Made by a program: the position numbers and the translations under genes. From Entomortierella parvispora (lineage: Eukaryota; Mortierellomycota; Mortierellomycetes; Mortierellales; Mortierellaceae), in contig OY752144.1 of the NCBI GenBank assembly GCA_963573315.1, forward strand, positions 1,544,501 to 1,608,500: 64,000 bases of DNA, given 5' to 3'. The notes under the pieces are model-generated. The model did no database searches. It worked only from the letters and a program-made list of their open reading frames with translations, and was not told where the DNA came from. Shown here one piece after another: positions 33,733 through 44,135 of the stretch; position 1 is the stretch's first letter; each line of letters opens with the position of its first letter.

Positions 33733-35190
33733 CTAGGAGGAAGATAATCGGCGTATAGGAGCAACGCCGACAGTCATGTTTTCGACGTCAAACACGCAGT
33801 AGTTATTGCGAATGAAAACGTCTCCAAAAACCATCACGTCGCCCGGTGTGGCTGTGACGGCGCTATAACAGAATCCAGGTTTTGTCTTGACCTTTTCCCG
33901 GACAAGGTCCTTTCTTCGTACCGAAAAAGCCTTTCCACCCATAACAAAATCTATTGATCCTTCCTGATTGGAATTACAGGGAAGGATCCAGCCTTCCCAG
34001 GGATCTGACTTTGCACCGATGGCCTTGTTGACTCGTTTTGCGTGAGCAATCGGAAAGACGAGGAGGGTGGTACCGGTGTCGATGATAGTTTCTCCATGAA
34101 TCCCGGGCATGTCCTCGCCGTCCAACATCACCCCTTGAACGTTGACTTGCCAAAACTTTGGATGGGTGATAGGCAAGTAGGTCAAGTCGCCTTCGAATCG
34201 AGTTGTGTCAATGGAACCAAAGATAAACTCTCCATCACCACCATTGGGATCGTTTGAAGGTCCGTCTCCGTTACCAAGCCAAACACCAAAGATGGGTGCA
34301 GGAATGAGCTTGTGGCTCAGTATACTCCCAAGGACAGTGTTGCTGATTGGACCATTCACTAGAACTTCTGCGCTGGCAGCATCCTCCATGACTAAGGCAG
34401 AAAGCCCCGGAAACCCAAGCCCAAAGACTCCGTCCACCACATCCTCCAGAAAAGCGCTAGACTCACGATCCGCCATGCCAAAAAGTTGATTAGGGATTGT
34501 GATCTCTGAAAATTCGAGTCGGTCAATGGCCAAATGGCCACTGACAGTTGACCCATCTCCATAAGCAATCTTCCAAGGCGTTCCTAGCTCGGTTACGGTT
34601 GAAGACATGGACGGATCGAATCGTGAGTGTAGTTTACACTTGTGATGCTCGCACTTCATGGAGGGCACCCAAAGGTCTGACGAACCCGTGTCCATGTCGA
34701 GCTTGAACATTTGGGGTGGAGTCCCAATCCCGACGATGCCATAATACTAGTCCGTTCAAAAGAACAAGAATGGTTGAAATTGCCCTTCTAGACTGTTAGC
34801 AAGCAACGATCTTCTTCTGTCGGCAAAACAGAGATCACCAGTCTGCTTCTTCTTGTATATTTCAAGACGAAGGAAATAAAAGCTCTCACCTCCACATCGT
34901 TTTCCACGTCTGTCACCGGCTGTCGACCAAAATCGCGAGCGCGAAGTCGATTATGGTGACCGTATTTCTTTAAAGTCTTGAACGCGCGAGCGCGAGTGTT
35001 CGGCCGATAGTGGGTGTTCTTATGGATGGGGATTCTAAAACGTCAATTGACACTCGATTAGGGTCATGGTATGTACGAATCCCTTCGAGAGGTGTGCATC
35101 CTACCTAAATGCTCCAGCTGCATTAATGGCCACAATGCAGCTGGCCGAGGCGACCAGAGAGCAAAGAGTTGTTATAGACCAGGGTCTCAT
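33733..35190 (-). CDS. Secreted or vacuolar pepsin-like aspartic protease (family A1)
   Basis: Exons 35105-35190, 34890-35034 and 33733-34746 give 414 aa. Residues 1-28 form a signal peptide (ITTLCSLVASASCIVAINAA). A basic propeptide follows (RIPIHKNTHYRP..RQPVTDVENDVE). The mature enzyme starts YYGIVGIGTPPQ. Both catalytic motifs are present: LDMDTGSSDLWVP and ETIIDTGTTLLVFP; the flap Tyr is in IAYGDGSTVSG. A cysteine pair (KCEHHKCKLH) and the terminal FGDVFIRNNYCVFDVENMTVG complete the A1 pattern. The third exon begins exactly at the conserved YYG. The enzyme probably acts extracellularly or in the vacuole in protein digestion. Confidence 0.93.
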
Positions 35191-36237
35191 ATTGAAAGGC
35201 TGGAGGAAAACTTTGAAGAATCCAGGATGGGCGAGCGTGGCGATGAAGGACAATAGGGTTAACGAGAGGACTTGAATCAAAAAATAAATAGATACAAGTT
35301 ATATAAAAATAGATGAAGCACCGTCAGCGAGAGGCCAAGGGTGCAAAATGGAAGGATGAACGAAAAGATAGTAGAAAAGTGCGAAGTAGTAGTCTTATAG
35401 CAGAAGCAGGGTCAACCGTGATCTGTCTTGGAAGAAGGTTCTGGCGTTGTGTCAGCTGCCTACGGCCTACTCATCGCAGCAGGGGGCAAGGAATGGAGGG
35501 GATAGGAGACGAAGAGGGGACCCGTAGGTAGGACAGAACGCCTCGATCCACCGTCATTATCGTCCGACCAGAACCCAACGGTCTCGGACCTTGATCGACA
35601 TCACGACTCATCCTGGACTTGTCTTTTTTTTAGAAGGTGGTCGCACACGTGACAGCAGTTCTCTCTGTTCGCTCAAACAGCAAGAGGTCAGAGGACAAAG
35701 GTTTAGAAAGAGCAGCAAGAGATGCATCCTGAAGGTCTACGGCTTTGAAGGGGGATGAATTGCACAGGAGAGACGAAAGACAACAAATTTGCAGTCGCGT
35801 CAAAAGCGCACGGGGCACTTTGTCTGCATTTTGCTCATCTTTCTTCTCCAGCTGCATTCAAACATTTGTGCATCCACTCGCGCACGCGATCCTAGTCCCT
35901 TATGTTACCACAGTGGCCATAGCCGCCCTCTACAGGCCTTGCAGCACGACAATCTTTGACGACTGGAATCAGAACAGTCAGGCACAACCTCATTGAGATT
36001 TGGAATCCAGACAAGCATGACATGCCGCATCGTCCTGGAAACTGTTGACTCCTGAATGCTTTGCATGCATTAGTCCATCGACTTCCTCCATGAGCCCCCA
36101 TCAGTCGCACAACCCCCATTCCTACGTCCCTACGCTCTCACATCTTCTGTTTGCCGTTATATACAGCCCGTTCACTTTAATCCCTTAATTTTCAACGGAT
36201 CAGGAAAACAGCCGCCTCCCCCCTCGGAAGACAGACG
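35191..36237. other. 1-kb intergenic region
   Basis: Lies between the divergent starts of the aspartic protease and the COPI-associated protein. Short open frames on both strands have no recognisable content. AT-rich stretches near 35280-35315 and a C/T-rich leader just before 36238 may be promoter parts. I see no gene, tRNA or repeat. Confidence 0.4.
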
Positions 36238-37651
36238 ATGCTGCGCCTAAGTCGACGAGGCATTATCCTCTCGCTGTTTATCAATAGCCTCAACATAGCT
36301 CTTTACCTTATCATCCTCATCGCCGCATGTCTTAATATAGCAGAGGCTTCTGTGAATTTCATCATTCTCAATGCCTTCGCAGCGTAAGCGCCTCAAGTCG
36401 TCGCTTGGTCTAGAGAGAGCAATTTGATCTTGAAGTACTAAAGCGCATCATATACTGGACACATAGAGCGATCGCCTGTCTACTCATCGTATCCGAGATC
36501 CGGTTACCACAGCTGACATACGAGTACTTTCGATTTTTGGTAAGGATTGGTGATTCTAAATCTGTATCCCCGTCACATCAGCCAGTTAGTCGAATGCAAT
36601 TGCTCACCTTTCGTTTTGCAGTGCACATACCGAGGCCGAGGAATGACATATCTCTTGTAAGTCAACGTAGACAAGAAGCACGCGGTAGCCCTAGGAGGCT
36701 TCACTGACACAAGGTGCTGCTTCTTCCGTTCTCATATATGTAGCTTTGGATGTCTGGTTGCATCCAGGACACCCTTCAACCTTTATGGCGGTATAATTGT
36801 TGTGTGTATGGGCCTGGCATTTTTCATGTTGTCCTACGTAACGTTGATACCGCCCTTGGACGGATTCATTCTCAATTACAAAAAACTGGATCAATGGAAG
36901 GAGCAGAAACACTTTCGAGTTCGACTGGAGGCGCAAAAGATCTTTGAACAGCAGCTACAGCAGGAACAAAACTTGGCCCGAATCATCCCTGCTCATCATC
37001 CCAACGCTCTAACGATACATGCGCAAATGGCTATGGGTAGCCCCAAGCAGCTGCGGACTTTTGGGGCCATCAACTCTGGAAGCACCCATTTCTCAGGAGC
37101 AGGTGTCGGCACGACTACAACAGGTGTTGGCATAGGAGCCGGCTTTTCGGGCGTTCATGGTCGATCTGGAGAAGGCGCAAAGTTGAAATCGATGTACTCG
37201 CCACCCTTATCACCCTCAAAAAGAACAGGAAACTATCCATTCTTACCGATGCAACCCGTGAATGGGGGACACAGCCAACAACAACAGGAACAACTGCAGG
37301 ATCAGCAGTATCCAGACCAGAGCGCGCCGCCGCCACTATTCCCTCACCATCAATTGCAGAGTAAACCGCAAGGGTCCCTCAACAACTTTGTGAGCCCCCA
37401 ACACCCACTACAGCTCCAGGGACTGGCGAAAAGAGCGAGTTTAGATTATCTTCCTCTTGGACATGGCTGCTCAGGTAAGTTGAATGGAAGCAGGCAACCG
37501 GTTCAGTATCGAGGCCAACTGACTTCTTATTACTGCAATGATAGATTCACGGGTTATATCCTCGCAACCAACTCCAGCACTTCAGGCACAACAGGCCATC
37601 CCTGATGTCACTTTGGCAATGCCGACACCCACCGAGTTCCAGTCGCAATAG
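36238..37651 (+). CDS. COPI-associated Golgi membrane protein (Tvp15-like)
   Basis: Exons 36238-36383, 36467-36539, 36623-36657, 36744-37474 and 37545-37651 give 363 aa. Four hydrophobic segments in the first ~130 residues (IILSLFINSLNIALYLIIL, FIILNAFAAAIACLLIV, a third through YLFFGCLVA, and IIVVCMGLAFFMLSYVTL) with the conserved CTYRGRGMTYLFFG turn match the COPI-associated/Tvp15 family of Golgi tetraspan proteins. The remaining 230 residues are a cytosolic tail: a coiled Gln/Glu helix (EQQLQQEQNL), Gly/Thr-rich and poly-Gln/Pro stretches, much longer than in yeast Tvp15. The role is inferred to be in early Golgi vesicle traffic. Confidence 0.75.
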
Positions 37652-37719
37652 GTGCGACGGGAACTGTGATATCGAGATCAATAAAAGACAGTGCTAAGCC
37701 ACATTTGCTGCATTCTCTC

Positions 37720-37747
37720 TCTTTTTTTTTTTTTTTTTTTTTTTTTT
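37720..37747. repeat. Poly-T tract before DBP8
   Basis: An almost pure T run of about 26 bases, 45 bp before the DBP8 start. Similar runs occur at 2577-2599, 44100-44112 and 61434-61451; they look like promoter or intron homopolymers rather than retroelement tails, since none is flanked by a direct repeat that I can see. Confidence 0.6.
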
Positions 37748-37793
37748 GGCTGGCAGGCTGACAACTCACTCTACATTCACCCATTAAATCACC

Positions 37794-39781
37794 ATGGCGA
37801 AGGCATCCACGACAAGACCCAACAAAAAGCTGAAGGCGGAGGTTAAAGAAGCGAAAGTCGCATTGGCCGATCCTATTTCTTCAGACGAAAATGAGATCGA
37901 CCTCAGCGAAGAAGAAGAAGAGGAGGAAGAGGAAGTAAAGCCTGAGGAAGAGAGTGACGAAGCTGATCAGGACAATGAGGACGACGACGAAGGACTTCAA
38001 GGAGAGAAGCTTAGCGGAGAGAGCGAAGAAGAGGAAGGAGAAGAGGATAGAGAAGAGGAAGAAGAGGAAGAGGAGGAAGAGTTCAGGTCTTCTCTCTCAT
38101 TCTCTCAACTCGGTCTGGCTTCGTGGTTGGTGAATGCACTCAAAGCCATGTCGATCACCTCGCCGTCCGAAATTCAAACCAAGTGCATTCCCCAGATCTT
38201 GGCCGGTAAGGATGTTATTGGAGGTGCCAAAACTGGTTCGGGAAAGACTGCTGCCTTTGCCCTGCCTATCCTTCAAAAGCTGTCCGAGGACCCTTACGGA
38301 GTGTTTGCAGTTGTTTTGACCCCAACAAGGTAAGTCGTTGCCGTGGAACTATGATGTAGCATCCGGTGCTTCCAAACGACAAAAAAAAAAGAAAAAAAGT
38401 TCTGGATCTGACTTTCTACATGTCTTTCCTTCTTATCTAGAGAATTGGCGTTCCAGATTGCAGAGCAGTTCAATGTGCTCGGAAAGACTATCAATCTCAA
38501 GGACGTGGTCGTTGTCGGAGGATTGGACATGATGACACAGGCGATCGCGCTCTCCAAAAGGCCCCATATCATTATTGCAACCCCAGGAAGACTGAGGGAT
38601 CACATCAACTCATCAGGAGATGCCATGAACCTGTCCAAGGTCAAATTCCTGGTCCTGGATGAGGCCGATCGCTTGTTGACAGAAACTTTTGCAGAGGATC
38701 TTGGAGGAATCTTAGAGGCTCTTCCTCAGAAGCGACAAACACTTTTGTTCACCGCCACTATGACAGACGCAGTGCTGGAACTTGCTGGACCTTCCGCAGA
38801 GTCATCAAAGCCAGCACCATTCGTGTACCAGTGCAAGACTGCAGTGTCAACCGTCAAAACCCTGACTCAGTCTTATATTTTCATCCCCTCACACATGCGG
38901 GAGACGTACCTGACATACCTTTTGCGCTCAGAGGATTTTGCAAAGAAGTCGACTATTATCTTCACTGGAAGGTGCAGGACAGCCGAGACACTGAGAGTTA
39001 TGCTGCGAGAGTTGGGTATTGCCTGCACAGCCCTCCACTCGGAGATGTCACAACAGGAGCGATTGAACTCTTTGGCAAAATTCCGAGGAGGAATCACTTC
39101 AGTTTTGATTGCTACAGATGTCGGATCTCGGTAAGCGAGGCTGCATGCTGTCTCCTCTATTTGAAACCTGCCACGGACTGCTTCTGACAATTTATGTTGC
39201 CGTCTCTATTATAGTGGTTTGGATATCCCAAGCGTTCTTTTGGTGTTAAACTACGATATCCCGCGTGATCCAACAGACTATATTCACAGAGTTGGTCGTA
39301 CAGCCCGTGCTGGTCGCGGTGGTCAAGCCATCTCCATGGTTTCTGAGAGAGATATTGAGCTCGTTCATGATATCGAGGCTAGGATAAGTATGTGCCTATC
39401 TTTTGAAGGAGAGAACAGTTCACTTTTATAACAGGAGAAAGTGACTTCACTGACTAACTCGTGTGCTCTTCCCTCACTATAGACAAAACTATGAGCGAGT
39501 TCCCAGTCCCTGAAACTAAGGCTCTTGATTTGTTGAATGAGGTCACCTCGGCAAAGCGTGCTGCAAACATGGTAAGAAATCATATCATTCGAACGAACTT
39601 CTGCAGCTTGTTGCCTTTTCCCCATTTTCCTAACGCAAGTCCTCTTCCCTCTTTTTAAATCGTTTAGTCCCTCCATGACAGTCAGTTTGGTGAAAAGAGA
39701 AGAATCCAAAAGCAAAAACGGGAGGCCCTCTCAGAAGCCCGCAAAGGCGGATCTTCAAAGAGAAAGTCCAGTTCAAAATAG
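37794..39781 (+). CDS. DBP8: DEAD-box RNA helicase Dbp8 (18S rRNA biogenesis)
   Basis: Exons 37794-38329, 38441-39130, 39215-39387, 39483-39571 and 39668-39781 give 533 aa. After an acidic N-terminus come the helicase motifs in order: a Q-motif region ([24 protein letters not shown]), [17 protein letters not shown], Ia [24 protein letters not shown] (usually SAT), [24 protein letters not shown] and [15 protein letters not shown]. The start FSQLGL, the linker [18 protein letters not shown] and the basic tail fit Dbp8/DDX49, which works in the nucleolus on the small ribosomal subunit precursor. Motif III Ser-to-Thr is a mild deviation. Orthology to Dbp8 rather than Rrp3 rests on the overall pattern. 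Confidence 0.88.
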
Positions 39782-39909
39782 ACCTCAATCATAAATCTCA
39801 TTTGCATATTATCATATCATAATTGTCTGTAACAGCTTTACATCCAAATAACCCACGACAGTTCAGGAAATTGGTAAAGAAACTGCGCATGTATTTTCCA
39901 TTCTCACTG

Positions 39910-40391
39910 TCATGATCTATCCTTTGCTGCTGATGTTTTCTCTGCAGAGTTCACAACGGGAAATGTGGTGATCCCGCGTGCTGCTTCCGAACCAACACGT
40001 TTAATCTCCCAGTCATCATCATCGCCTTCCTCGGCCTGCAGACGCCAGTATTCCTCCTGCAAGTTCAAGCGCCTCCTGGACTTTGACATTTTGAGGGCTT
40101 CCTCTTTGGATACCTAGAGTTGAAAAAGGATAAAACATTGTAAGTCAATCATGAGCCAGGAAACATACAACAAAAGAGCCATTCAGGAAGGTCTAAAGTT
40201 GACGTTACTGCTTTGGTTCTGTTGTCATGGACATTGTATTTAGTAGCGGTCAGCTCCGAGAGTGCAAACGAGCCAACCACAACCGTTAGGAGAAAAGGCA
40301 GGCCGAAAAGGAGAACCGGATGCTTCTTGGTAGCCTTTGCGAATCGGTCAGCTGGGGAGGCGACACCGTATGATTTGTTAGCAAACACCAT
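39910..40391 (-). CDS. COX16: Cytochrome c oxidase assembly protein Cox16
   Basis: Exons 40209-40391 and 39910-40113 give 128 aa. KKHPVLLFGLPFLLTVVVGSFALSELTATKY is the single membrane span and conserved flank of Cox16. After it come HDNRTKAVSKEEALKMSKSRRR and LQEEYWRLQ. Cox16 is an inner-membrane factor that helps join Cox1 and Cox2 modules of complex IV. Length is typical (110-140 aa). The intron falls between HDNRTKA and VSKEEAL in phase 0 and both flanks are conserved. A frame extending upstream of the Met is not conserved and is ignored. Confidence 0.9.
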
Positions 40392-40631
40392 GGTTTGTAG
40401 GGTTGAGAATCGAATAAGCGATGGGAGACTAGGTTGAGGAGAATGGACAGAGATCAAGCGGAATGAATGCATGCAATGCCCGAGAAGGTCCTTGTTCAGC
40501 CACCAAATTTGGGCTGAGATCAAAAGATGGCCAGTGTTGAGAAAGCTGCGATCGACTCTCTGTCGCCACGCTTTCTTCATTCTTCTGTCCGCTTTCAAGA
40601 TCTCAGGGACAAGTCTCACTTCTCTTTTGCA

Positions 40632-42685
40632 ATGGCCGCCACCGACGACATGGTAACCCGGGCGAAAGAGGCGATCCTGGGTCGACTCTCCGAGCGATCC
40701 ATCCCCATCTCCCTCATAGGACTTCAAGAAGAATATGGGTAGGGACTCGACACAAAGAAGCAAAACGTGAAGCATTGTTGGTCCAGTTAGCATTACTAAA
40801 AGGCCAGTGAATGTGTTACCCACAGAAAAGTTGTTGGACTGATGCGACGCACAATCACCATGGGCGAGAGTAATTCCTGTCTGATCTTAGGCCCTCGAGG
40901 AACGGGAAAGACAATGGTATGACGAACAAGTTTAACGAAATTGACGGGGGGGGGGGGGGGGGCTCTAGGGTTAGAGGTTCTAACCACTTTGCTGTCTGTA
41001 ACTATAGCTTGTGCGCCACGCCTTAAAAGAACTTCAAAGCGAGTTCAGTTTATCACATTCTTTGGCCGACATGGATTCAAAAATGGAAGTCGAGGGCGAT
41101 CGAAAGGATTTCATGATTATCCGACTCAACGGACTCGTGCAAACGGATGACCGTATGGCATTGAAGGAGATCATGCGTCAATTATCTCGGGAGGGCGAAG
41201 CTGAAATGGACGGCTCTAATGTATGTTGGACTTTTTGGCCTTTATTGACTACAGGTATAAGGTTATGTTGCAGTCATTTTCCTTGCTAACCTTCAGGAAA
41301 TATTTTCGTCCGTCCGTGTTTTTCCAATCAGACGACATTTTCGGATTCTCTGCCGTCGTTGCTGACCTTCCTGAAAGCTGGAACTCGGGCGCAATACCCC
41401 ATTATATTCATTTTGGACGAGTTTGACCTATTTGCTCAACACACGAAGCAATCTCTGCTTTACAACCTCTTTGATGTTGCTCAGAGTGCAGAATGGCCAA
41501 TCGCAGTAGTCGGACTATCCTGTCGAATGGTAAGGATTTTTCAAATGTGGTAATATGCTGTAAATCGTTCAAATTATTAACAGCTACCCCCTAGGACGCG
41601 CTCGAGCTTTTGGAGAAACGCGTAAAATCACGATTCTCTCATCGTCAATACTATACTTTCCCAATGAGCACGTTCAAGGAATATGTCGAGATTTGTCAAA
41701 ACGCCATTCGATTGTCGCCATCAGATTTCAGTACAGCATCATACACCGTGGACAACGATGACCTTAGCCTGGAAATAGACAACGATACCAGGACTTTCAT
41801 TTCAGAGTTCAATAGAAGAGTTCAGGTACTTCACTTTTGTTCAGATAAACAGCCAACCTAGAAATACGTCCTTACACCTTCTTTCTCCGAAAATAGGCGT
41901 TATTTGAAGACGAAGGATTTTCGGATGTTGTGCAGCAGTTGTATGACTTCATGAAAGATGTTCGAGGGCTATATCGCCTTTGTGTAAGATTTGCATGGGC
42001 ATAACGGTTCCAGTCTCAATTTCCTTGCGTGTTGCACACTGGAGCTAACTTCTGTCTGTGGCCTTGAACCTAGTTTCAACCTGTATCTGGATTGTCGGTC
42101 AATCACCCATACCTTCAGCCGTCGCAGTTTTACGACTCGCGACTGCAACAGTGTGTAGATAATAAGACAGAGCTTCTCAAGGGCGTGTCGCTCTTGGAGC
42201 TGTGTCTATTAATTGCCATCAAGCACTTAGTAGGAAGGGAGATTACCACTTTCAACTTTGAGATGGTGTACGACGAATACAAAGAGTTCATGGATATGGC
42301 AATTGCTCGCGGATCGTCGTCGTCGTCAATAGGTATCAGTAGTGGCGGGGCCATGCTGTCTTCAGAATCCACCACGCTGAGGCTTTACAAGAAAGCTGTT
42401 GCTTTGAAGGTATGCTCACTCTTGAGAACCATATTGACATATGTCCATGGCGTCTACAAATAGTATCCAAGATATACTTACTAATGACAACCCGCCTGAT
42501 CCACATAGGCCTTCGAGCATCTAGTAAACTCGGAATTGCTTCGTCCAGCCGATTCTGGTGGAAAAGGGCCTAAGGAATACCGAATGATGAGAGTCATGCT
42601 TGACACTAGTCAGATCTCAGACGTGGTGAAGAAACATAGAGATTGCCCGCATCTCGTAGCCGTGTGGGCATCTAGAGCCGATTAA
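40632..42685 (+). CDS. ORC4: Origin recognition complex subunit 4 (AAA+ ATPase)
   Basis: Eight exons (40632-40738, 40826-40916, 41008-41220, 41332-41529, 41595-41825, 41897-41983, 42074-42409, 42509-42685) give 479 aa. Walker A is GPRGTGKT at residues 58-65 and Walker B IFILDEFD near 162-169. LVRHALKEL, the RLNG strand, [41 protein letters not shown] (with the arginine-finger region) and a C-terminal winged-helix part ([26 protein letters not shown]) define Orc4. The complex marks replication origins and loads the MCM helicase. Introns are 66-111 nt; the second contains a 16-base G run at 40947-40962. The start 40632 gives the family-like N-terminus. Confidence 0.93.
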
Positions 42686-42723
42686 TAAAAGAAGCGAATG
42701 AAAATACAATAGATCTCGCGTGT

Positions 42724-43964
42724 TTATTTCACTCTTTCCCAAGGAAAGTCCACCGGCTCAAAGTCTGGACGGTCATGCAACAACATGACGAGCCACTCTG
42801 TGCACTCGACTAGACGAGGGCCACTGCGGTTGAACATTTGATTGCCGTCGACGAGGGCCACGGTTGTAGCTTTACTGGCAATATCCCTGAACCATTCCTT
42901 CTCCATCAAGAAATCATATTCCTTGCGAGTCGCTGGCATGTCCAAACCACATGGGCAGATAATAATCACGTCCGGTTCAATGGCTACCACGGACTCAACG
43001 GATACACGTGTTCTGACGGTATATTAAAGGATATATAGGGTTAGTTACTGTCATTATCTAACGCAATAAAGTCAACCATAATTGCAAAAAACTTACGAGG
43101 GGATGCCTGCAGCATTGATGGGGTGCACGCCACCCGCGAATTCGATCATCTCTGGTGTCCAGTGGCCAGCGGGGTAGATGGGGTCGGTCCACTCGAAGAA
43201 CATGACTTTCTTTGGCTTGTATTCTGGGCTCTTTGCTTTGATATCTGCCACCACATCCTTGCACTTTTGAATCCTTCCTTCCAATTCAGCCCTGACCTTG
43301 GCAGCGCCCTCAGAATGTCCAATCGCCTCTCCCACGGTAGTGATACTTTCCATGACTTCATGAACTGAGGTTGGGTTCAAGGTTACGATTTCAGGGCGGG
43401 GGTTCATCTTGCTGGCGACTCGCTGAACAGAGACCAAGTCGATAGAGCAAACGTTACAAAGGTCCTGAGTCACGATGACTGTGGGTTTGAGTGCTTTCAA
43501 TTGGTCAACATCGAGCTCGTAAAGACTGTCCCCTGCTGAGAGAGCATCGGATACTTGACGGTCAACATCGGCTGAGGTAGTAAAGCGGGTCTTGGCTTCG
43601 GTCAACATTGGCAGATGCTTGATCGAGGATGGAAAGTCGTCTTTTTTGATATGGAGAATCAGAAGGTTAGTTCCTTTGGAAAGGGTCAGGGTTTTTCGAG
43701 TAGTGTCAAAGAGGAGATTGTGTACGATTAATACCTTCATGGCTCCTGGCGACCATCTCGGGCTGGCCTCCTACCAAGCAGACCTATAGGGAATCATTGG
43801 GCAAAGACACGGGGCGTGTGAGCGGAGCCGTTGGCAAAGTTGACTAGGTCGTACAAGACACCTTCCGAGAAAAAAAAATCTTTGTTCGTGGAGCAATGTA
43901 TAGGAATGGAGGCCATACATACAATTTCAGCGGCTGAGGGCAGCAAACTAACGATTCGCTGCAT
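42724..43964 (-). CDS. BtuF/FepB-type metal-chelate binding protein (bacterial-like fold, no signal peptide)
   Basis: Exons 43923-43964, 43735-43783, 43097-43640 and 42724-43012 give 307 aa. MQRIVSLLPSAAEIVC, VARSHEDDFP, LTEAKTRF, LKALKPTVIVTQDLCNVC, VASKMNPRPEIVTLNP, KKVMFFEWTDPIYPAGHW, EMIEFAGG and EPDVIIICPCGLD follow the cobalamin/siderophore-binding protein pattern (class III periplasmic-type binding protein, helical backbone). The start goes straight into the first domain, so the protein has no export signal and should be cytosolic. The bacterial role (ligand delivery to an ABC transporter) cannot apply directly; ligand and function in fungi are unknown to me. Four in-phase introns show it is a settled nuclear gene. 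Confidence 0.82.
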
Positions 43965-44135
43965 GGTGACGAGTGTGGGAGGAGTCAGGCGGAGATGTGG
44001 AGAAGGAGACGAGATCAAAATGCGCGCCAGCCGAAAGGTACATGCACTTTGGGGCAAAAAGTAGGCACGTGACTAGTGCGCGCGCGTTCCTGGAACGAGT
44101 TTTTTTTTTTTTATTTTTTGTTGTTGAGTTGAGGC

